From the NCBI GenBank assembly GCA_050084985.1, contig JBITNC010000001.1:188046001-188110000 (forward strand): DNA of 64,000 nt. The letters are read 5' to 3'. Of the stretch, positions 1 through 11,232 are shown in pieces (the first letter of the stretch is position 1; each line of letters begins with the position of its first letter). This DNA is from Nageia nagi. Its lineage: Eukaryota; Pinophyta. A program made the translations under genes and the position numbers. The notes beneath the pieces are model-generated. The model searched no databases, was not told the origin of the DNA, and was given only the letters and a program-made list of their open reading frames with translations.

Positions 1-2
1 AT

Positions 3-527
3 GAAGAAGATGTTATCTCTCTTAACAACCTTTCTAGACTCCTTCTGAAGCATGAGAAAACTTTGAACAAGAAAATGTTGAACATTTCTCCAAAGGATAA
101 TAGCATTGCTCTAAGAGTAACCAAAACTCCTTTCAAGAAGACGTTCAAACATTATAAATTCAAAGATAACAAATCCTCATCTACCATCAGGAAGCATGGT
201 AACTTCAAGCAAAGGAATGACAAAGCTGGATCAAGCAAACCAACATCACAGGAAAAGTTTGATGGAAATTGTAACTTTTGTGGCATCTTTGGGCACAAAG
301 AGTATGATTGTCGCAAAAAGAAATTTGCTCAAAAAGGCAAGGGAAATGCAAATGTGAGAAATTTCAATAATAAAAAGAAGAACAAGCATGCTGCTACTGT
401 TACGTACTACTCAATGACTCAAACTATTTCAAATGATTGGATTGTTGATTCAGGATGCACTAATCACATGTGTTATGAAAAGGATAGTTTGAAAATTTTC
501 ATAAGTACAATAAGGATACAGTTGTGA
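3..527 (+). pseudogene. copia-1 gag C-terminus with zinc knuckle, and protease start
   Basis: The frame is open from base 3, upstream of the first Met at 63, so this is the inside of a longer gag. It matches the gag of copia-2 (shared LLKHEKTLN and TKTPFKK-like stretches). A CCHC zinc knuckle reads CNFCGIFGHKEYDC, the nucleocapsid motif that binds element RNA, set in a Lys-rich region. The retropepsin active site follows as WIVDSGCTNHM. Just after it, near 505, a 1-nt indel in an A/T run breaks the frame; the downstream frame (524 on) continues the protease. In a working copy gag, protease, integrase and RT would form one polyprotein. Confidence 0.9.
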
Positions 528-2575
528 TAGGTGATAATACAGTCCTTGATGTTCAAGGAATAGGGAATGTGAAGATTCATGGAAAGGTGCTTGATAATGT
601 CTTTTATGTGCCTAAGCTAAGGATGAATCTTATCTCTGTAATTCAGATTACAAGGAAAGGATGCTCATTTAAGTTTACCTCACACTCCTGGTGTGTTAAG
701 AAAGGACTTGCCACTTTGATGAAAGGATCAGTAAAAGATGACCTTTATATTGTGGATCAAGTACCTTCGAAAATTTGTCTTGCTACAAATGTGTGTTCAA
801 AAGGTAATCTTTGGCATCAACGATTAGGGCACCTTAACCACAAGAGTATTCAAGATATGAAAAATCAAGAACTTGTGGAAGGTTTACCTAATATTTCACC
901 CACAATTGGTCTTTGTGAAAGGTGCATTCTAGGAAAGATGAATAGGCAAAAGTTTGAAAAAGATAAGGCAACTCGGGCTACTCATCCTCTTCAGCTTGTG
1001 CATTCAGGTTTGATGGGTCCATTTCAGACTAAGTCTCTAGGGGGAGCTTCTTATGTTCTGACCTTCATTGATGACTTTAGTAGGATGACATTTGGTTATC
1101 TACTTGAGCACAAGGATCAAACTTTTGACCGATTTAAAGACTTCAAGGCACTTGTTGAAAATCAAATTGATTTTAAGATCAAAATGCTGAGATCTGATAA
1201 TGGGGGTGAGTATAATAGCAATGAGTTTAATGACTATTGTGTTAAACATGGGATCAAGCGAAAATTCACAATCCCATACACCCCTCAGCAAAATGGAGTT
1301 GCTGAAAGGAAGAATCGCACCATTATGGAAATGGCAAGATGCATGTTGGGTAACCTTCCTAGTTTCTTATGGGGAGAAGCTATTCACACTGCTATTCACA
1401 CCCTAAATAGGTGTCCTACTAAAGCAGTTGAAGGAAAAACTCCATATGAAGCGTGGACAGGAAAGAAACCTAACATCTCACACTTCAGGGTCTTTGGTTG
1501 TGATGCATTTGCCTTCATTACCTCAGAGAAAAGAAAGAAGCTAGACAAAAGATCAGAAAAATGCATCTTTGTGGGGTATGATAATCAGCATAGAGGTTAC
1601 AGGATCTACTCCTCATCCCATAAAATAGTCTTTATTTCTAGGGATGTCAAGTTCAATGAACTTCCTGAGGATACGACTTCTCATGCTGAGGTGTCTGATT
1701 CAGATGATTCTATGCCTGCACCTAACTGGTTGGATGATCATGTAGGGAAGTCACCACAAGAGCAAAATTCTCCAACTCAGAGAATTACAAGGAGTATGAC
1801 CTTGAATAAATCCTTATTTGCCAAAATTGATAATATGAATGAGCCATCAACATTCAAAGAAGCTTCAAAACAAGAGTGTTGGATGGAAGCTATGAAAGTT
1901 GAGTATGAGGCACTCATGAAAAATGAAACTTGGGATTTGGTTCCTTATCCCAATGAGAAAAATGTGATTGGAAATAAATGGATATACAAGGTCAAGTACA
2001 ATTCTGATGGAGAAGTTGAAAAATACAAAGCAAGGTTAGTGGCCAAAGGATTTGCTCAGAAATATGGTATTGATTATGAGGAAACCTTTGCTCCTGTGGC
2101 CAAGATGCCTACTGTCATAATAATTCTTGCTCTTTCTGCAGCTCAAGGATGGAAAGTTTTCCAACTTGATGTCAAGAGTGCATTTCTCAATGGTGACTTG
2201 GATGTAGAAATCTACATGAATCAAGCAGAAGGATTTATTCTAGAAGGAAAAGAGTCTCTTATGTGCAAGCTAAAGAAGTCTTTGTATGGACTTAAACAAG
2301 CACCTAGAGCATGGTATAAGAAAATTTTAGGATTCTTTGCAGATATTGGTTTTTCCAAGTGCTTCTCTGACTCAGATCTCTATGTACTCAATCAAGGAAA
2401 AGACGTGGTCTTAATCAGGGAGAAGGTTCTATATGACATCATACACTTAGAGTATTGTCCATCTACTGAAAAATCCGCTAATCTATTCACCAAGCCCCTT
2501 CCTGAAGCTCAGTTCAGCAAGCTTAGGGATTCTCTCGGGTTGGTGAAGTTGCCCTCAAGGGGGAGTGAAGTTTGA
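524..2575 (+). pseudogene. copia-1 pol: protease end, integrase, truncated reverse transcriptase
   Basis: This 683-codon frame starts inside the protease (no real start codon is expected here). It then shows the GAG-pre-integrase zinc-binding part (LWHQRLGHLNH, with CERC) and the integrase core, with D at FIDDFSR, D at LRSDNGGEY and E at PQQNGVAERKN. The RT begins with WMEAMKVEYEAL, KARLVAKGFAQ and FQLDVKSAFLNG, and runs to LKQAPRAWY. After DSDLYVLNQGKDVVLI it jumps to the very end of pol (CPSTEKSANLFTKPL and the terminal VKLPSRGSEV). The YVDD box, the rest of RT and all of RNase H are gone, in frame. It cannot encode a working RT. Confidence 0.93.
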
Positions 2576-2634
2576 ACCTTTGTTAGTGATGACAACTTCA
2601 CCTCTAAGAGGCCTTTTTTGATTGTACATTCTAG

Positions 2635-3160
2635 ACCTCCGTGGTAAGTTTGCTCTGCGTGACAAACTTGTTGTACAATTATTGTTATAGAGTGTTGATT
2701 ATTTTATACCTCCGTGGTAAGTTTGCTCTGCATGATAAACTTGTTGTACATATTTATACCTCTGTGGTAAGTTTGCTCTACGTGACAAACTTGTTGTACA
2801 TTTTATACCTCCGTGGTGAGTTTGCTCTACGTGAGAAACTCATTGTACAATTTTTGAGCATATAATTAATATACCTCCGTGGTAAGTTCGCTCTACGTGA
2901 CGAACTTGTTGTACATTCTATACCTCCGTGGTGAGTTTGCTCTGCGTGAGAAACTCGTTGTACAATTTTTATGCTCTATACCTCCGTGGTGAGTTTGCTC
3001 TGCATGAGAAACTCGTTGTATAATTTTTGAGCATATAATTAATATACCTCCGTGGTAAGTTCGCTCTGCGTGACGAACTTGTTGTACATTCTATACCTCC
3101 GTGGTGAGTTTGCTCTGCGTGAGAAACTCATTGTACAATTTTTATGCTCTATTAATAATC
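2635..3160 (+). repeat. array of nine hairpin-forming repeats in copia-1
   Basis: Nine units start at 2635, 2708, 2758, 2807, 2873, 2922, 2980, 3046 and 3095. Each opens with ACCTCCGTGGT (one unit has ACCTCTGTGGT) and holds a 24-nt inverted repeat: a 7-nt arm, a 10-nt loop (CTCTGCGTGA or close) and the complementary arm, then TTGTAC or close. Units 4-6 and 7-9 form a higher-order repeat of exactly 173 bp. Arms change together: AAGTTTG/CAAACTT, AAGTTCG/CGAACTT and GAGTTT/AAACTC. The array lies between the pol stop and the polypurine tract, so it would be in the 3' part of element RNA. Function unknown. Confidence 0.9.
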
Positions 3161-3610
3161 AACACATGTCTATATACAACAGGTGACTATGAGTGATGGC
3201 TTGGCATCTCTGTGATGACTTATAGTGCACCATTAATCAGTTATTTATAAGATGGCATTATTTGATTCTCTTATTTGAATATATGATGCATCTAACTGAT
3301 TTTGTTCATGAGTTGCTTGTAACATGCAGGATCTTCTTCAGAAATACAGGTTACTCACCTTGTGAAAGCAAGCTCATGGAGACTCACATGTCAGCTTAAA
3401 GTTGATCGACTACTATGTACAGTGAAACCAGTTGTGGTTAATGATTGTATTGTAAACCATTTTGTCAAATGGTAATGTAGTGAGTCTCATACTAGTTCTC
3501 AAAAAGATTCTCAAATATGTAAATGTTCTCATCTCCACTTGTATCTCTATGGAGGAGAACTCTCTCTTACTCTCTCTCTTCTTTCTTCTACGCTCTATCC
3601 CAATATTACA
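3161..3610 (+). other. copia-1 3' non-coding stretch before the LTR
   Basis: No coding frame is seen. The stretch resembles the region at about 53500-53960 of copia-2 read on the minus strand (shared text around the sequences for 'ATGACTTATAGTGCACCATT'), so it belongs to the element. A pyrimidine-rich run (CTCTCTCTT and similar) lies at about 3550-3600. Confidence 0.6.
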
Positions 3611-3621
3611 TTAAGGGGGAG
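3611..3621 (+). other. polypurine tract of copia-1
   Basis: TTAAGGGGGAG lies directly before the TGTTAGAAT start of the 3' LTR. This is the usual place and form of the plus-strand DNA primer in plant copia elements. The same AAGGGGGAGTG context flanks the LTR of copia-2. Confidence 0.85.
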
Positions 3622-4122
3622 TGTTAGAATTTGTAATGAAATATTGTGAATATCTAAACTCCTTGTAAGTTCAATTAATCACTTAAAGGATATGTAGATA
3701 CCTTAAGGGATTAATTGAATTCTTTATTATGTGTGGACTTTGACCTAACCATGGGGTTAGTTGGTAGGTTAAAGTTAGGTCACACATTTATTGTAACCCT
3801 AACCTAACCCTTGGGTTAAAGGGAGGTTAGGGAGGTGCTCTCAAGCTATAAATAGAGGGCCTCTCCTCTTGTAAACACATCTAAGTTTTGGAGTAAGATT
3901 ACTCTACTAGGTTGTGTAGGAGAGGAAGAGAATTGTAGTAAGAGGTGCATAGATTGAGAATAGAGAACTAGTTGTGGATGTACTCCCAAGGAGGGAGGAA
4001 CCACATTATATTGGTGTCATATTGTGTGAATGTGTTAGTAGCTTGTAGATGTTGCATGTTGAATGTGATTGAGTTTTCTATAGTCTTGGACCTTGGGAAT
4101 TAGAGTAGTGCTAATTCTCTCA
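3622..4122 (+). repeat. 3' LTR of copia-1
   Basis: About 501 bp, from TGTTAGAAT after the polypurine tract to CTCTCA. A TATA box (TATAAATA, 3847-3854) is followed by a block at about 3976-4005, GTACTCCCAAGGAGGGAGG plus AACCAC, which recurs in the LTRs at 45542 and, in part, at 53000 and 60988. The end was set by comparison with the LTR at 45542-45975, where a primer site follows. The upstream LTR is outside the window. Confidence 0.85.
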
Positions 4123-4606
4123 AATCAAAGAGTTGAAGGAATATTTGTTGTAACTTTGAATTGTATGAAAAAAGTAGTTTATCACTTTTTGAAAGGTTTG
4201 TTCCAAGCATGAAAAAGTTAGTACATCATATATCCATGGACTGGGCCACTTTAGAGGTGTAGTTAAGAATTTTTTCAGGTACTTCTAGTATTATACTAAG
4301 ATGAGTAAGGTAAGAGATTGAATAATCAATTGCTAGTCCCATTAGGCCATCCTACAAGAGACCATGGCCAATACTATGATTAAGCTATAGGGCTAATGTA
4401 TCTTGGGTAATCGAGTAAGGTGTAGTTTAGAAGCATTCTTCCATCATATTTTCTAATGGAAGAATACTTTTAAATTATACCTTTTTTACAAAAGTAATTA
4501 TTAGGTTAAAAGTTTAAATTGACACTTTATAGTTTAAGGGGATGATGAATAACCTCCTCCTTATGTCCTTCTACAGTTGTTTATATGACCATATGTGGAT
4601 GGTTAT
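4123..4606. other. intergenic stretch, nothing recognised
   Basis: AT-rich sequence between the copia-1 LTR and the next LTR element. No gene, RNA or clear repeat is seen. Confidence 0.5.
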
Positions 4607-5713
4607 TTTTGGGATCTAACAAGATTATATTCAAATGATAGTGTAATAAAAATAAATAATAAGTTAATGGCACCACACAACAAAGAGATTTACCTTGGTT
4701 CACTCAATTTAGGATACATCTAGTAAGAACAAGGAGTGTCAACTCCTTTAGATTGTATTATCAATGCTTTGTAAAATCAAGCAAATATGCCTCTAGATCA
4801 TACAATGTAAAATCACATATGTAACCGTAATACATATAATTATCTTCATACAATAAGTATCATACAATATACATATCATAAATCCATGATATAACCCTCA
4901 TGCTATACCACATGAGATATCCATAGTATGTACATCAATGCTACACCATGTTCAACACTATACCATGCTCCATGAACCAAGATTTATACACTAAGGCATA
5001 CAAGTTCCATGCATTAACTACTATACCATAGTCCATGATACATGATCTAACAAATGCTCTCATTCCTAAACTAGGACATACATAATCATCATATGATGGG
5101 ATCCATGCATCTATCACAACATGCATACCATGTTCATGTGTATCAAGATCCACATACCATGTATCCCATACATAGCATGCTCACACACAATATGGTCTGC
5201 CACATTTACATGATATGATCCATCTCAATACCAACATGAACCACACACTATCACAATATGTCATGCCCAATCTTTGGGCATACTTGATTATCTCTAAGAT
5301 ACTTCATGATGCTCTTTCATGCCTAATCTAGGGCATGAGCATTGATCCAAAGGATTCTTGATGTGTACCACACTACCATATTTATATGATAAATCCATAT
5401 TAAAACCATATAGTTGTATTAAAATATGACCATAAAACCATAGGGTAAACCACCCATTACATTTTGTCTAATTGTCTCCCCCTAAAAAATGTAGTTGCAA
5501 TCCCTATAAAAATAGTTAACTTGCAGAATTCATAACTTTTGATTCAAAGCTCCATTTTGCACATTATTGAAACTGAGGGAAAGGTATGAATATGTATAAT
5601 CTACATATAAAAGTTTATCCTCTTTGGATTAGTATAGGATCTTAGTTTTTCACTTGCATCAAAATGTAGCTATATAAAATATTTCCTTTATAAAGGATGA
5701 AACACACACAACA
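4607..5713 (-). repeat. 3' LTR of the non-coding LTR element
   Basis: About 1107 bp, aligned end to end with 6427-7513 (shared blocks such as GATAGTGTAATAAAAATAAA and AAGGAGTGTCAACTCCTT). It ends with ACACACACAACA at 5713. Confidence 0.85.
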
Positions 5714-6413
5714 ATCTGCCACTTATTGAATCCTTTGTAAAGGGATCAACAAATCTTGAAAACTCACTAGTTCAACACACATATTCAAACTTGAATATAA
5801 ATTTACTCAGAGCTCCCACTCTATGCATAATCATCAATATGATCCAAACCAAACATCAAATATATGTAGCATTAATCTAAGGACATAGACACATCTACCT
5901 TAGCAAATTCATAAATAATCTCCATTCTTAAATGATTAGCCATCATTAATCCTTCCAAATCCATTGGATAAGGCTTCCACTTGAACATGAATCTCTTTCA
6001 AAACTTAGATCCCCATTAGATCTAACACACCAAGATTTGATCCTCGATCTTACACACCAAGATTCAAATTAAACACAAAACTCTTTTAATAAATATTTTT
6101 CTTTATTTCCTACCAGTGTTCATTTTAAGATCCCCTCCATGAAACTCCCTCGAAAAATATTTGGTGAATTTGGATCAATTTATTTTTGAATATATCAATG
6201 ATTTTTAGAAGTTTTTGAAAAATAATGGCTTTTTAAAGATTTTTTTTAAATATTGGCGATTTGACTCAAAAAATTAAAAAAATTTAGAAAATTTTGGCGA
6301 ATCGGGCCTTTTAAAAACTCCCAAAAATAACCATTTCTAATGTTAAATATCCTTAAAATTTGCTTATTAACTAATATTCATGGCTAAAATGAACCTTGTT
6401 TCCTACAATCAAT

Positions 6414-6424
6414 CTTTGATACCA
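6414..6424 (-). other. primer binding site, tRNA-iMet type
   Basis: The minus strand reads TGGTATCAAAG two bases after the LTR end, matching the plant copia consensus TGGTATCAGAGC except at one position. It fixes the strand of the element. Confidence 0.8.
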
Positions 6425-6426
6425 CT

Positions 6427-7513
6427 TGTTGGGATATAACAAGATCATGTTTAAGTGATAGTGTAATAAAAATAAATAATAAGTTAATGGCATCTCACAA
6501 AAAAGAGATTTACCTTGGTTCCCTTGATTTGGACTACATCTAGTAAGAACAAGGAGTGTCAACTCCTTCAAATTGTATTATCAATATTTTATACAATCAT
6601 AAAAATATACCTCTAAATCATATAATGTAAAATCAAATGTACAACCACAACATATCCAATGATCTCCATATGAAAAACATCATACAATATATATATCATA
6701 AATCCATGATATAACCCCAATGCTATACCACATGAGATATCCATAGTCTATACATCAACATTATACCACATTCAACACTATACCACACTCCACAAACCAA
6801 GATCTATGCACTAAGACATATAATATCCATGCATCAACTACTATATCATAGTCCATGATACATGATCTAACTTGCACTCCCATGTCCAAACCAGGATATA
6901 TGCAATCATCCCATGATGGGATCCATGCATCTCCATTGCATCTATTACAATATGCATACCATGTCCATATGTGTATCAAGATCCACATACCATGTCTACC
7001 ACATATAGAATGCTTACATATAATATGATTTACCACATTCACATTATGTGATCCATCTCAATGCCAACATTAACCACACACTATCACTACATGTCATGGC
7101 CAACCTTTGGGCATACTTGATCCTCTCCAAGATACTCCATCATGCTCTTCCATGCCTAATCCAAGGCAAAAGTATTGATCCAAATGATTCTTGATGTATA
7201 CCATACTACTATATTTATAAGATAGATCCATCCTAAAACCACATAGTAGTATTACAATACAATGAGCATAAAACCATAGGCTAAAACCACCCATTACATT
7301 TTTTTCAATTGTCTCCCCCTAAAAAACATAGTTGTATTCCCTATAAAAATAGTCAACATGCAGAAGTCACAACTATTGGAAAGGTATGAATGTTTATAAT
7401 CTACATTTAAAATTTCATCCCATTTGGAGTAGTATAGAACCTTAGCTTTTCACCTACACCAAAAGGTACTTGTATAATATATTTCCTTTACAAAGGATGA
7501 AATAAACCCAACA
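6427..7513 (-). repeat. 5' LTR of the non-coding LTR element
   Basis: About 1087 bp, TGTTGGGAT to CCCAACA on the plus strand. It is visibly diverged from its partner at 4607-5713, so the insertion is not recent. The short frames in it (for example 6761-7294) lie inside the repeat and are not genes. Confidence 0.85.
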
Positions 7514-10255
7514 ATACCACCTTATGGAGTTAACTTTTAATGATAGACTCATAGGTGATGGATGGATAACCACCTGTAAAGGGCTTTGGAGGAAATTATA
7601 AACCATCACCAAATGCTCTTTTTGGTCTAGTGTATATCCAATTATTATAGTAAAGTTTATGGAGGATTATGTATTGTAAAATAAGGTTTGTACTACTAGA
7701 AGAGGTCAACAATAGGTTTCATTAGTTGTTCTGAAGAGGAAACTACTTAAAAAGTCAAAATGGTATGATAAAATCAAGGTGAAGGATTTATTTTCTCACC
7801 TTATTCAAAATTAATCTTTTAGGGACCAAAAGCCTCTTCATTGGGGATGTATGATCATGTGATCCAAAAGGATCATATGTATAAAACTAGATATCTTGGA
7901 GTGAAGATCTTGAGAATAATTCTTCATGTTCAATGTTTGAAATATTCCCTTTAATTCTTATGGAATTTACTTGTAGTATCCTTGAACCATCATTGAAATT
8001 TACCTAAGTGATATCACTAGCTTAATCTTCACCACCATTTATATTCTATCATAGTTAGGATATGAAATGATAGGGATTCATGTTGTTAAGTGTTAGATCC
8101 ATCTTGGAGATTTCTAGAAAAAGTATGACTAAGACTAGACCTTGACTCACCCATGACCTAACCTCAACCCGATGAGGATTTAATAATAGAAAATGACTTA
8201 AGGTTTAACAATATTGTTGGAGGTACAATAAAGGTTAACGACATCATTAAAAGAGGAGAAAATTGAATATAAAGCATCAAAATCACCCTAATAAATTTTT
8301 GAATCTCAGGAGTCACATTATAAATGAACAAATAGGGTCTATGGTGTTAAATACCCATGTGAAATTAGTTGTAGGGACTTTCTAATGATTTTCTAGCTAT
8401 TACTAAGAATTGCATCTAGAGAATATTGGAGAGTTGTTGGTAAGAGTTGATATTGGAGTATAGGAGTTTGTTGGGGTTATGTTGTATAGGTGGTGTTAAT
8501 TAATGATAGTAGCATACTAGCCTTCTGTAATTGTATGCTTCATTTATTGATCAATATATATCAAAGATCAAGTTTTAAATGGATCATTCCCTACACAAGG
8601 GTGTACTATTATAAATACATGTGTTCTTATTATGTATATGTATATATTCTTTTATTGATTATACTTAGTATGATAATCAGTAGTTGCTCATATTAAGAAC
8701 ATAATTTAAAATTTACACTAAGATTGTAATATGTATTCGAAGATCTAGAAAAATATAGTTTACTAGTGATTACAAATTAGTTATTCCTAAATATCAACTT
8801 TAAAACTTCCTTAAATATTTTTCACCCAAAATGCAATTATCTAAAATATAGTGTTAAACTTTTAAAATACCAAATATTGGTCTTATTTTTTAATATGATA
8901 TATTCCAAAATCAGGTTAAAAATGTACCATGTTTCATAATTGAATCAACAAACATGCTTAAACTAGATACTTTAATAAAATATTGTAAGCTTTTAAAAAA
9001 AATATTGATGCTTTATCTTCTATTGTAGTCTCATGTGAAGCATGGTGTCGGGCTTGAGAATAAAATATTACTAACAAAGAAAGTTACAAAAATCAATTAG
9101 TGATTATGTTCCCATATATAATTATGGTGAATCATACCAAAATATAAGAAGATACCAATGGGAGTTTCCTCATATAAAACATGGTGCTAATGACAAAGCT
9201 AATGTTAAGATAAATGTGCGATTATAAAATAAGAATATTATGTCAAAGTGATATGTAAGCTACCAAAGTTAGTTTTAAGACCAAAGTTAAAACATACCAA
9301 CTTGAAATGTTGATTTCAAAGCATATTTCATTAAAAAAATATGTATCATTTTTTAAAAAAATAATATAGCAAAAAATCAAGCTATCTTTACCTTAGTTGC
9401 TGCAATCAAATGGTATCTATTCCATCAAAATCATCTAAGACTTGCACTTGACCTTGATCACACACTTTTCTAAAAAAAATTAACTTGTTCCACCACATAG
9501 AGACAAATACAAAAAAAATTGAATCTTAATCTCCCATACCCTAAAACTTTATATATATAAAATTTAAAATACAATTTTTGAAATTTGATTCTTTTTTTAA
9601 AATGTGTATTTTGTAACAAAGTCTGGCTGAACCCTCTTAGATATTGATTGTTGAAAATCACCTTAGCAGAATATACACGTCAAATTATTCGACAAACACG
9701 CCACCAAGATGCCTTACAATCTAAAGACATATAGAATTTAAGATTTAAATTAGATTTCAAATGTCTACATCCCTACAAATTTAGGGATAGTAAATTAATA
9801 AAAAGTGTTTGGCATCCATAAAGTCTCTATTTGTAAGATTAAATAAATAAAGAGAGCAATTTAAGCCTCACATATTTCAAATCGTTTTCGAAAGAATCGT
9901 TCCATTTTGATGTTTTCTTGTACGTCCAGTAAAATTGCCGATTCGCGTGACGTCCTTTATCAGCAATTATTTTGATACGAGGTAATTAGTTGATCAAAAC
10001 CCTGCGAAACCCATATATATATTTATATCTTATGATGCTCTGCACAGAAAGTGGATAAAAAAGATAATTCACACTCGAATTCTGCGACATTAAGAACACA
10101 CTGAAATTTTTGCTTTCATTTGAGGAAATTTCAGATTCGAAGTATCAGCTATCGTACTCATGTCAAGTGATTTGATTTTGATTTTTCTCCATTTCTTTTC
10201 TTGTTGTGGACGACCAAACTATGTACACAAATAACAGCTGCCATGATGCGCTAAC
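7514..10255. other. intergenic region downstream of the MYB-CC gene
   Basis: AT-rich. The short frames at 8490-8696 and 9470-9661 have no recognisable product and no codon pattern that would support them. The last 200-300 bases before 10256 should hold the 3' UTR and polyadenylation site of the MYB-CC gene on the minus strand, but no clear signal was identified. Confidence 0.5.
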
Positions 10256-11152
10256 TCATCTTCCCCATTCAAAGGTATTTAAATCTAGTTGAATTCCTTG
10301 CTGTGCTGCATGGCTTCCTTCCCCTCTGATATTGAGATCCAATCCTTCAATCGACTTTCTGCACTTACCCAGCATGGATGGGGAGCTATTACCACCATCA
10401 AAATTCTTGAACAGTCCAGCTTGTTCATGACTGAGATAATCGTGGAATAGATGGGTATTGGATTGAAGCAACATAGGCATTCTTTTATCTGGTAATGGAC
10501 TTCTGGAAGTTATAGGGCTTGAAGACTCCATCATGGTCATGGTCATGGGCATCAACGTTTCACTCAACACTGCTAATGAATTATTATGATCATTTTGAGG
10601 GCTAGCTTTCATAAGCTTTACAGAATTGTCATTTGACAGTGTGTTGTGTGATGAGTTCCACAACGAGTTTGCCATTAATTGATTTTTTGTTTGGCTATTC
10701 ATGTCATGGACATTGGGTTCAAATTGATTGTGATGGTTGCAGGTTTCTAATTCATCATCCCCAACAAGAACACCAAGGTAGTTCTGAGAGTTTGAGTTAC
10801 AATCCGTAGTGTTTTGAGACTTTTGGGATGCTGTATATTGGTCAGGCTCGCTATTGTTTTGTAGGGGCATGTCCATCAATCGGGAAACTATGCCACTGGA
10901 TCTTGATGTTGCAGCACTCAAGTTGATTCCATCTCCATGAATGTTTGATACCATCTCGCCAAGATGATGAACTTGTTCAACTCCAAGCCTTGGAGGAGCG
11001 CAAGTTTGATAGACCAATGTTTGTTGTGCTTTTTCCAATATTGTCTGCAAATACTTACCCTGCGCTTCTATTCTCGTTTGCAGGCACCTCTGAACCTACA
11101 AAATGGCGAAAAAAAAGTATTCAAGCATGGCTCTTCTATACACTCTTAAATC

Positions 11153-11232
<80 letters not shown>

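Larger units (their letters stand above)
1..4122 (+). mobile_element. Ty1/copia retrotransposon copia-1, 5' end outside the window
   Basis: A plus-strand Ty1/copia element is cut by the window start. Read in order: gag with zinc knuckle, protease, integrase, the front half of reverse transcriptase, a hairpin-repeat array (2635-3160), a non-coding stretch, a polypurine tract and a 3' LTR (3622-4122). The protein is close to that of the copia element at 53000-61483, and their LTRs are related, so both belong to one family. The copy is dead: it has a 1-nt frameshift near 505 and has lost the rest of reverse transcriptase and RNase H. The missing 5' LTR means its age and target duplication cannot be judged here. 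Confidence 0.93.
4607..7513 (-). mobile_element. non-coding LTR element (LARD/TRIM-like), minus strand
   Basis: Two direct repeats of about 1.1 kb (4607-5713 and 6427-7513) flank only 713 bp. The right copy begins TGTTGGGATATAACAAG, and just left of it is the plus-strand text CTTTGATACCA, the complement of a tRNA-iMet primer site, so the element reads on the minus strand. Beside the inner end of the left copy, AAGTGGCAGA (minus strand) sits as a polypurine tract. The 713-bp middle has no open frame of note. It is therefore a non-autonomous copia-type derivative that would need proteins from a partner. The first bases of the left copy have drifted (TTTTGGG for TGTTGGG), and I could not find a matching target duplication. 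Confidence 0.82.

Noticed and set aside
2635-3160. Regularly spaced partly palindromic repeats, CRISPR-like at first sight
   Set aside because: Plant nuclear DNA inside a copia element; spacers are themselves repeats and no cas genes exist.
4602-7518. Target duplication for the non-coding LTR element
   Set aside because: GTTAT and ATACC at the two edges do not match; left uncalled.
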